Positions 56,672 to 64,000 of a DNA stretch of 64,000 nt are shown here, in pieces. The notes under the pieces are model-generated. The model worked only from the letters and a program-made list of their open reading frames with translations, did not search any database and had not been told where the DNA came from. The position numbers and the translations under genes are program-made. Positions within the stretch are counted from its first letter, which is position 1. Every line of letters begins with the position of its first letter. Origin of the DNA: Powellomyces hirtus (lineage: Eukaryota; Chytridiomycota; Chytridiomycetes; Spizellomycetales; Powellomycetaceae); the NCBI GenBank assembly GCA_025526995.1, contig JAHLKG010000009.1, positions 806,001-870,000 of the forward strand, given 5' to 3'.

Positions 56672-56931
56672 CAGGCTTTGTGGAACCTGGAGAGCGCGCG
56701 ACGAGATTTTTGATAAGCTTTAGTAAGCCTTTCGAGACGCGCTTGACGAAATGTTGAATGTACATAAACTCGTAAATATATGAATTGAAAAGCCGAAGCT
56801 CCCGCATGCTGGGTGCTCGGCAAAACAGTAGGAATTGAGTTCATAATGGCGGTTCTCATATCTTATCGACACAAGTTAGCAGGTCTAGGGCTTTATAACA
56901 AAAACGCCTGGTACTATTGAACGTAAAGCTA

Positions 56932-57462
56932 TTACGCCAGCGCCAACGACTTGCTGCTCTCCTCAAGCACTCGAGGGCACGGTATCGCCTCGAAGCGCAC
57001 TTTGCTTGCTTTGCGGCGGCGCACTTGCCAGCGAGACGAGCGAGCCTCGAATTTCGCATTCCATGTTTCCATCGCCTGTGGTTCCTCGTTCACGGCAATG
57101 GACCACAACGCGGTTGATTTTTTGGGAAGCGCGTCGTCTATCGAAGGGGATGATGACGGTGAGGCGACTCGCGTATCGTGGGTGACTAATGTTTTCGTGG
57201 GAACGGGCAAGGTCGAGTGAGGCAATGCACCGAACATTTCCAGAGCGGCGAGCTCACTTTCGTTCGGCATGGATTGCAACCTCGGACACACGGCCGAATG
57301 CGACTGATCTAGATATGACTTGAGTTGCGCTTCTGTGAACTCTGGGCTTGGGCCACTGATGGACATGCGAGGTTTTGATGTGCGGGAGGAGATGGCTGAC
57401 ATTCTAGTTGATGACGATCTGCTCGTGAGGACATGGAGGTTTGGTATGAAGGAGTTGGCCAA
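56932..57462 (-). CDS. Hypothetical protein, terminal exon(s)
   Basis: An open frame that looks coding on the minus strand, with SISGPSPEFTEAQLKSYLDQ, ESELAALEMFGALPH and WNAKFEARSSRWQVRRRKAS. Ser/Pro-rich with a basic C-terminal third. The frame has no clear ATG at its 5' end, so at least one upstream exon is likely. No family recognised. The plus-strand frame over the same bases is a weaker candidate. Confidence 0.4.
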   Translation of the reverse strand: MANSFIPNLHVLTSRSSSTRMSAISSRTSKPRMSISGPSPEFTEAQLKSYLDQSHSAVCPRLQSMPNESELAALEMFGALPHSTLPVPTKTLVTHDTRVASPSSSPSIDDALPKKSTALWSIAVNEEPQAMETWNAKFEARSSRWQVRRRKASKVRFEAIPCPRVLEESSKSLALA

Positions 57463-57731
57463 AAATCACAAGCTGAAGAAACGGTAAGGGATGGTTTGAA
57501 GTAGTCAAAAAAGTGTGTGGCCGGACTTCTTGCTCCATCTCCTCGGGTGGCATTATCGAAGACACTTTTTCCGTCAACGGGTATCACCTGGCAAGAAAGA
57601 GTGCAAGCAGCCCACTCATTCATTAATCAACAGCAGCTGGTTTTTGGTAAACCGTCTCCACCTGGTGACGCTCTATTGATGCCCACGCCTTCCCCTCCGA
57701 TGGATGAAATCTTACTTTCTACGGCGATGCC

Positions 57732-58241
57732 TTAAATAGCTTGGGCGTGCTGTTGCCGAAAGCAGACATCTTGAATCTGGTGACAGAGGGCACGCACATA
57801 TGCCTAGTCGTTTCTTGGCAAGTCAACAATCTATGAATAGTACTTACCTCAGAAATGCCTCGCAAAGAGAGGCTCCGGTCGGAACTATACGTAGCATATA
57901 CCTCTGGTCTTTCTAGGGCCAGATCCATTACCCTCCGAAATTCGCCTGCGGAATGCTTTTGGCTTAACTTTGAGACGGAAAAGCCTCCACCAGCATCACG
58001 GTTGTCTTTACTCGTGTGACCTTCTCCACCCGCAATAAGAGGCTGGACAAGTCTGGATCTGCGATAGATGATGTCTTTTCCTAGACACAAAGGGCTACGA
58101 GCTCTAGACCCACGATATCATATTTCCTTATGCATGTGCGTACTAGACTGCAAACACCTTCATGTAAACGCAACGTCCAAAGCTGGATTTATAGTCCATA
58201 GTCACGGTCTCGTTTTGAGACATCTTCTCTTCTATAGACAT
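57732..58241 (-). CDS. Hypothetical small spliced protein (tentative model)
   Basis: A coding-like exon (about 57851-58075) contains GEFRRVMDLALERPEVYATY and ends ISE at a clear GTAAGT donor. One acceptor (ACTAG near 57812) continues in frame as AYVRALCHQIQDVCFRQQ to TAA at 57732-57734. A possible first exon from the ATG at 58241 (MSIEEKMSQNETVTM) lacks a confirmed junction. No family recognised. Confidence 0.3.
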
Positions 58242-58925
58242 TGTTCGAGATTTCAGACATACTACCACCAACGATCATGAACTCGAGCAATCAAGCGGAA
58301 TCTTGCGTCTCTGTGGAAGCAGAACGAGGCCCAGACCCTTGAGCTCCCACGAGAGTATCCTTCCTCCCGGAACCCGCCCTTCCATGAAGCCCCTCTACGG
58401 TGGATTTCTGTACCTTGTACACTTCAAGAAGACCGTGGATGTAGACTTGTGGTGTCTCTGCTTCCGCAGCCTACCAGCCTGCTCATTGACGTTGCAAAAG
58501 ATAATCGGAAAGTAAACCAGGGCTTGGTCATGTGTAGAGGCACCAATTGGAGTTCACGTTTTCTTCGTGGTGCGATGTGTTCCAGCACCTAATCCGACAT
58601 TTCATCGCTCTTGCTGAATTAAATGGGGATGAGCGACCAGTTATATGTTCCTGACACAGCTTTTTACCTATAAACCCCCCGCGTCGAAACACGACCTGCT
58701 GTCTGGGGTCCCTGCCCTTCTTCGGCGGCGAACCTGAACTAACCTAGAATTCAGAGCTGGGACGGCCGTTCGTACCAGCCAAAATACAGCCGTCCTCCAA
58801 ATTCTGGCCGTTACCATCAGCCGGTGATTCTACCCAACACCCCCGACTCTCGGCAAATGTTCGCGTTGTCATGATGTATCATTTCCACATATACATTAGA
58901 TAGCTTTCCCAAGCAACTCATAAGA
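58242..58925. other. No gene recognised (0.7 kb)
   Basis: Gap before the tRNA-Asp fragment. Only short frames without support. Confidence 0.4.
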
Positions 58926-58963
58926 TCTCAGTTAGTATATTGGCTAGTATCCCCGCCTGTCAT
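58926..58963 (+). tRNA. tRNA-Asp(GUC) 5' half
   Basis: Acceptor strand TCTCAGT (58926-58932), TA, D-arm GTATATTGGCTAGTAT containing a pol III A box, then CCCCGCC and the anticodon GTC at 58959-58961. After the anticodon loop the sequence no longer fits a tRNA: no 3' anticodon strand GCGGG and no T-arm. The matching acceptor and T-arm occur 4.16 kb downstream. Confidence 0.7.
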
Positions 58964-59000
58964 TCGGCGGACCGCGTTTTGGCTTGACTGACGGTTTCAT

Positions 59001-59817
59001 ATGGGTTCGCGTGACTGGCCAAGACTGTGGCAAGCTCTAATCTTTCTTACCGCCTCATCCTCATACGATAAACTCAGCAATCCAAGGAGGAGGCTGCGAA
59101 GGCAATCAGCAAGCCTAAGAAGAAAGTCCAGGTTGTTCCTGAAAAGGCCGATCCCAATGCCAGACGAAGAAAACCTCAGATCACATGGTTGGCGCGTACA
59201 TTTCTATTACCCTGGGGACCTATTGTGGGGCGGGCCATGTCCTGAAACAATGACTGAATTTGTGGGCCCCGCTGCGCCTGACACTGGATGGCGCCGGGTG
59301 AACGTGCTACGCGGGGGTCCCAGAACGCCCACCCCGTTCACTCTCACTCTCAATCGTCACAACAATGCTCTCTCCGAGCATGCCCTCACCATTCGGCTGG
59401 CAACTCCCGCTATGCGGCCACAGATGTGGATCCATGTTACGCTGTCGATGCAATCGGCAGTCTGTGTTGATACCGCAATGCGGACCATTACTCTGGAGAC
59501 TGCGGACATCGAGGTAGCTATCACGCGCTTGTCCACATGGTGGTATGTTTGCTTTTTCTCATATGTTGTCTATGTTTTTCAAGGTCCGCGAAAGGATTTC
59601 ATACGAGCAACATCTGGCAGGGGACACCCGTGAGTGGCGGGTTTTGGGGCGAATGACAGGAGATGCGACCAACTTGGATGCCGCAATGCGGTTGAGAATT
59701 GTCTTGAGGGAGGGAGGGCGTTACGACTTTGTGCACTGCGAGCACGGGGTCCCCTCTGTGGAAACCCTGTTCGAGTATTTTGCAGCGAACACCGCTGCAG
59801 TTTTTTATCTGCTTTAA
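59001..59817 (+). CDS. Unknown gene of the recombinase cassette
   Basis: Two exons are likely: a long first one ending at a GTATGT donor near 59543 (after ITRLSTWW), and a second from about 59582 (VRERISYEQHLAGDTREW...TLFEYFAANTAAVF) to TAA at 59815-59817. The N-terminal part is uncertain. An alternative frame at 59090-59190 reads as a Lys-rich, NLS-like stretch (KEEAAKAISKPKKKVQVV), so an additional intron or a frameshift may lie near 59180. Three or four CCGCAWTGCGG-type palindromes lie within it, in the GCA ATG CGG phase (encoding A-M-R). No family recognised. It is convergent with the recombinase gene. Confidence 0.45.
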
Positions 59818-62427
59818 ATCCGCATATGCGGTATTTTTCTGGTTCTCATTTGCATAATGTACATAATGAAGTCTATCCCCGATTCTGCTGCTGTCTATGT
59901 AATGCCAAACGTAATAGGTCATCCGCATTGCGGTCCAGTTCACGCTAGATCTGCGTGATACTTTGCCATATGTTTTTTCATTGAATCTGGCAACAGCTTC
60001 TTTTCGCACATTGTGCACGCAATGCGGGTGGTGTTGTGCGATAGCTGATGGTGCCGTTCCAGCTTCTCTTTGGTATCCAGAACTGTCCAGCATATCTCGC
60101 ACTGGACTCTGACGAACGGTGTGTGCACTTTCATGTGCTTTGCGAACGAGGAGACGGAGGCCAAGGATTTAATGCACACAGGACAGATGTTTTGAGATCC
60201 ATGCACAGCCACTCTGTGTTCGTGCAGTTCCTCATAGGAGGCGAAAATATCCGCATCTGCGGAATGGCATTCGAGACATTGGAATGATGCCGCTTTGTAA
60301 TTTTGCATCACGGTGATCCAATGCATGATAAACTCTTCCAGGTCAGCAACTTCCGCAATGGGGTTGTCTTCAGCGGCCTCTAGGCCAGCAATCTCCGCAA
60401 TGCGGTTATCTTCCACAATGTGGGATGACTGGCCCGCCCGATTGGCGGTTTCTGCACTTCTCCTGAGCTTCCTTTTGAGGTTGGTGCGTTGCTTCCCGAT
60501 GTCCTTACGTTTTTCAGAAGTGCTGGGCAATTCGGTCCATTCCTCTGTGAGGGAGAGATATTCCGCATTTGCGGTATAAATCTTGTCCAGCTCTTCTTGC
60601 GTCAGTTTCTTGTACGTTCCAGCAAGCGCCCGGTGTTCCTTTGATCCTGAGATAGAGGGGGGTGAAACATGGAGGGGGCCTCTTCCCGTGATCATGGCAG
60701 CTGTATTGATAGTTCTAACATCCCTGCCCAAATAGACATCCGCTATGCGGGAGGATATGGATATCAGTATGATGGGTACAGAGGTTTGTTGACAAACAGA
60801 GTCCATACATACTTGCAATGTTAGAATCAGCTTCATGGTTCAGAGCTCTTCGCATCTCGTGCAAAGCTAGGCCCGAGCCACTGGCATGTAATGCGAAGCC
60901 TTTGCGAAAGCCTTTCGCTGTTACCACTGACGGGTCCAGACCTGCCGCATATGCGGATGACTTGATCCCATCATTCACGGATGAAACACTCGCCTGCATG
61001 TCATTCACCCAGTTCCCTTTAGCGTCCACTTGACAAAGGACCGGCCACTTCTTGGCCTCTTCAGTCAAGCGGAAGTCGCAGGTCCGCAATGCGGTAAGGG
61101 GATTGTCCACAACAAACATGCCGCGTACGAAGAACATTATGAACGTAGCAGTGGCAAGGCATGTGTCAAAGTCGCCAAAGAATGCAGCGGTTGTTTCCAA
61201 TATCTCGGCTGAGTTTCTTACAGTGACCGATTTCAGAAAGTGATACACGACGTCAGCTTTCAGGCTTGGCCTGTCAAGCAAAGTTGGATCCGCATTGCGG
61301 ATGCCAAACGTCACAGACGTGGCTTTCCACCCTGCATGATGGTAACCAAGTACTGAATGTACATGGCCATGTTTATAACCTCTTGCTTCCGCGATCGAAG
61401 AGGGCCTGAGGTTAGACAAGAAAACGTGTTAGATGCTGACTTGATCCTCTCACCATGGAGAAAAGGGGGTCACTTACCGCACACCATTTCCATGCATGGC
61501 ACACATTGCGACAATTGTCCGCAATGCGGAAGCCGCCTTTGCGGGATTTTCTTTTACCGTGTCCCATGTAGCCTTGATCATCAAGCGGAAATCGTCATGA
61601 GTCACTGCTTTGTATGCGTTGACCCGCTCGTTGAAGGTTTTATCTACATGACTCAGATCGAGCAGTAGATTCATGGGCTGATGGAATCGCGCCCGCCGTT
61701 CTTCCTTTGACAGTTCCGCCCATGCGGTACAATTCGCCATCAGAAGAACGCGTGCCAGACGAAGCAATTTCTTGATGGTTTCCTGATGGTACCGATGTTT
61801 CTCAGGAATTTCAAGAAGGTCGCCAGTGTTAGGATCTTCAACTTGAGTAGGGAGGTCAACGTTGTCTTCCGCAGTAAGTTCTATGTCTTCTTCTGCTCCA
61901 ACAAGAAACTGGGTTGTTGCCTCCTCCTGTTCCGCATTGCGGGTGGACTCCGTTTTTTCTGCATCGTACAGAAAAGAGACCCACTCCGAAAGATCATCTG
62001 CAGTGGGGCAGTATGTCCACATAATGTCATTCGAGAAACCCTTGTACTCACAGAACAATGCCCATTGATCGATCGTGACATTGTAGTTCGCAATGGTACC
62101 AGGTGCGATTGAACAGCCCGCAACACGTGCGCGCAGATGCGCAAGGCGAGCCGCTTTTGCGGAATCAAACGGGTTATGGGTGCGCATGTACCTTGTGATC
62201 TTGGCACCATTTTTGAGGAGTGATCGATTATAATTGTGCGTCTCATTGAATGGGACACCAGTGAACGCACGAATCTGTGCGCCAGGAGTGTTTGTTGGAG
62301 TGACCGGCATGACAGGGGGTCCGCCTGGCGGAGATGTCAAAGCGATCCCATGGAGCGACAGATTGCTGGGAGTTATGGGTTGGCCGTTGTCCGGTGCGGA
62401 TACAGCTTGGAGGGTGCCGCATTGCGG
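59407..62427. repeat. About 20 dispersed palindromes, consensus CCGCAWTGCGG
   Basis: Exact 11-mers start at 59407, 59473, 59681, 59933, 60395, 60740, 61084, 61290, 61519, 61932 and 62417 (centre AAT, ATT or TAT). Twelve-base forms (CCGC-4 nt-GCGG) start at 59820, 60251, 60563, 60945, 61533, 61716 and 62151. Near-matches are at 60017 and 60353, and at 60413, where both arms change together (CCACAATGTGG). Spacing is roughly 100-300 bp. They lie in exons of both genes, in the intron at about 60740 and between the genes. Confidence 0.9.
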
Positions 62428-62538
62428 GGGCGTAACAGGCGTAACATCCTGCACTGTCGACAAAGGCCTACGTGCTGGTGTGGTGTTGTTGGTGATGTTT
62501 TCCATTGCTCGTGCGGTGCGGTTGGTGATGTTTTCCAT
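59940..62538 (-). CDS. Crypton-like tyrosine recombinase, probably spliced to four C2H2 zinc fingers
   Basis: The ATG at 62538 starts MENITNRTARAMENITN. Exon 1 (to about 61475) has a SAM-like core-binding domain: GTIANYNVTIDQWALFCEYK. It joins by GTAAGT/CTCAG to RPSSIAEARGYKHGHVHSVL. The catalytic domain has R in LTALRTCDFR, KGFRKGF at the HxxR box (Lys for His), then H and Y in ALNHEADSNIASMYG. A short intron near 60790-60745 can join it in frame to SDVYLGRDVRTINTAAM, a Lys/Glu-rich helix, and four C2H2 fingers: CLECH...H-x4-H, CPVCIKSLASVSSF, CEICWTVLDTKEKLE, CTMCEKKLLPDSMKK. Stop at 59940-59942. Cryptons are eukaryotic mobile elements using such recombinases. The fusion is inferred from splice signals; the fingers could be a separate gene. 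Confidence 0.72.
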
Positions 62539-62898
62539 TGTTTCCCAGATGGATAAAAACGTGGGAACACGGAAGATAGAAAGCAGCCAGTTGCCATTAC
62601 ATGAAGGAAACAGAGAGCACGAGGAGGAGAGCACCTCACCACGAAAGCCAAAGTGTCAAAGCTATTGATTTATTGAGATTAGCGCTTGTCCTGACATTTT
62701 GGAGCCTAGATTCAGATTCTCATGTCTTCCGCGACGCGCGACTAAGCCACCTGACTGAGGACAACGTTAGGAATGAAATGTTTCGCAAGTTGAAGACTTA
62801 AGAACGTGTTTATGGTCGCTGTGTTGGGCCTGAGCCTCAAAGATCATTCTTATTGTACACGGCGTTGGATGTTACTGTAGTGGTCGCCAATCACATCA

Positions 62899-62917
62899 CC
62901 AGGGGGAGACCCCCTGG
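62899..62917. repeat. Perfect GC hairpin
   Basis: CCAGGGGG-AGA-CCCCCTGG, an 8-bp stem with a 3-nt loop, followed by a C-run. It lies in the otherwise gene-free stretch 62539-63123 between the recombinase start and the tRNA 3' half. Confidence 0.85.
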
Positions 62918-63123
62918 ACCCCCCAGCATTTTGGACCTCTTTCCGTTCCTTCTTTTTCTCTATGAGAGACTGGTCGGATAGATACAGTATACCTGTCGTT
63001 GACATTTGAACGGGGCGTTCCTTAGCCTTCGAATGCATGGCTCCCTCCCGGTTGCAATGCATTTGAATGCTAAGCCACATCTCGCTTTCCGCGAGACTGT
63101 GCCCAGCTCTAAGTAGAAGGAGA

Positions 63124-63157
63124 GCCGGGTTCGATTCCCGGACTGAGAGCTTTTTTT
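63124..63157 (+). tRNA. tRNA-Asp 3' half with pol III terminator
   Basis: T-arm CCGGG-TTCGATT-CCCGG (63125-63141; includes a B box) and acceptor strand ACTGAGA (63142-63148), which pairs perfectly with TCTCAGT at 58926-58932, then a G discriminator and a run of seven T at 63151-63157. The D-arm and anticodon arm are missing just upstream. Confidence 0.7.
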
Positions 63158-63840
63158 GTTTTTCTTTGCATATTCGCAGACGATCTTATGAAAGGCGGGA
63201 GCCACTCACTCTTAGTTCATTTCGGAGACATGGTCACATAGAAGGTCGAAGGGAATCGATTGTGTGAGATCATGGGTTGCGAGAATGTGGAGTAGTACTC
63301 AGGCAGGTGTGGGGGACTCGTGGTTAGTCCAATCCAAGTAGCGTCGGAACAAAAACAGTAGCAACTATGTATGAGACCAGATGATACAATGGCGGCGGTT
63401 GCAAATGTTTTTATGTTTGCCTGTCACTGAGCCCAGGACCCAGACCGCAAATACTTGCATATCTTCTAATACAAGACCGCTAATACGTGCACATATTGGA
63501 CGAGGACCCAAGCCTCTTAGATACTGGCTAGTATCCGAGCAGCTTCTTTCGTTTTTCTTTGCAAATTCGCAGGCGATGTTATCAAAGGCGGGGACCACTA
63601 TTAGTTCGTTGTCGAGATTCTCAAGGTGTGAAATCATTGGGTCGTGAGAAGCACAGCCCTGTGGGGTAGTAATGGGGACTTGGACAGACCCAAGCCAAGG
63701 ATGTGAATAGCGTCCGAAGAACAAAGAATAGTACCAACTACGTATGAGGACCAGATCATACACCGCCGTCGACTGCAAATGTCTTTGTGCGAACCCTGGA
63801 AGCGTGTGCCCCGCAAGGTTATGGTCTTGTTTCCACACTT
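63150..63840. repeat. Two diverged direct copies of the tRNA-Asp downstream unit
   Basis: 63158-63420 (TTTTTCTTTGCATATTCGCA...) and 63548-63800 (TTTTTCTTTGCAAATTCGCA...) align over about 250 bp. The second copy is preceded at about 63517-63540 by TACTGGCTAGTATCC, a tRNA-Asp D-arm remnant. So a unit made of tRNA-Asp plus flank has been duplicated and has decayed. No gene recognised to the window end. Confidence 0.65.
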
Positions 63841-64000
63841 GTGGTTACAATAAATTGCTTCTAAGTGTCTTCACCGGAAAGCACGACACTCCGCGACTAA
63901 CAGAACACTGCATTGAATCGACGTGCTTCACTCCATCAGCGACAACTTTCGGAGGCCAATATCGAATCTCCTGTCCTGCATATCACCAAGCCATCTCCGT

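Noticed and set aside
57517..57735. Plus-strand 72-aa frame
   Set aside because: It overlaps a better minus-strand exon series with a clean GTAAGT donor and has no family match.
58926..58994. A complete, functional tRNA-Asp in 69 bases
   Set aside because: After the anticodon loop there is no 3' anticodon strand or T-arm, and the end ACTGACG pairs imperfectly; the true partner acceptor is at 63142-63148.

Overview
The window looks like nuclear DNA of a zoosporic (chytrid-type) fungus. Host genes are split by short introns (about 50-180 bp, GTAAGT/GTATGT donors) and include two axonemal genes (CFAP298, RSPH9), a WAVE-complex CYFIP gene and a dynactin p25 gene. Flagellar and WAVE genes next to fungal families (JSN1/PUF2-type PUF protein, OCA-type phosphatase) fit a flagellated, possibly crawling fungus; the species cannot be named from the sequence.

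Layout. 0.5-16.9 kb is a dense host block: CFAP298 (+), F-box protein (-), CYFIP (+), RSPH9 (-), eIF2B delta (-), SSRP1/FACT with HMG box (+), OCA-type phosphatase-like protein (-). 17.0-41.5 kb is a repeat graveyard. An unclassified repeat of about 1.7 kb occurs as two head-to-tail copies. The second copy is split by a Ty3/gypsy chromovirus (gypsy-1, 19449-40299, TSD AGATT). Gypsy-1 itself carries a Ty1/copia element in its 5' LTR (19546-25254, TSD ACTAG, opposite strand) and a second, younger chromovirus near its 3' end (gypsy-2, 31619-39643, TSD GAGAG). A solo LTR (40815-41215, TSD GAGAA) also sits in the split repeat. All LTR lengths and TSDs close exactly. Removing the insertions leaves gypsy-1 at 7,107 bp, and adding back its 917-bp deletion gives 8,024 bp against 8,025 bp for gypsy-2.

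41.6-58.3 kb is host again: a small DUF1761-like membrane protein (-), dynactin subunit 5 (+), a two-RRM PUF protein (-), a 90-aa spliced gene (+), a large coiled-coil protein (-), a bHLH factor (+), and one or two poorly resolved small genes (-). 58.9-63.15 kb is an unusual cassette: a tyrosine recombinase (Crypton-like) apparently spliced to four C2H2 zinc fingers, a convergent unknown gene, and about 20 copies of a palindrome of the form CCGCAWTGCGG scattered through exons in all three reading frames, both strands and the intergenic gap. The cassette lies between a 5' half and a 3' half of a tRNA-Asp(GUC) gene.

Best candidates for undescribed biology: (1) the palindrome-studded recombinase/zinc-finger cassette flanked by tRNA-Asp halves; (2) an array of about 27 short hairpins with a nearly constant 3-nt loop and covarying stems in the chromovirus 3' region; (3) an antisense, four-exon RING-like zinc-finger gene carried by the same chromovirus; (4) a chromodomain between integrase and reverse transcriptase in the Ty1/copia element, which also has a half-tRNA-type primer site.
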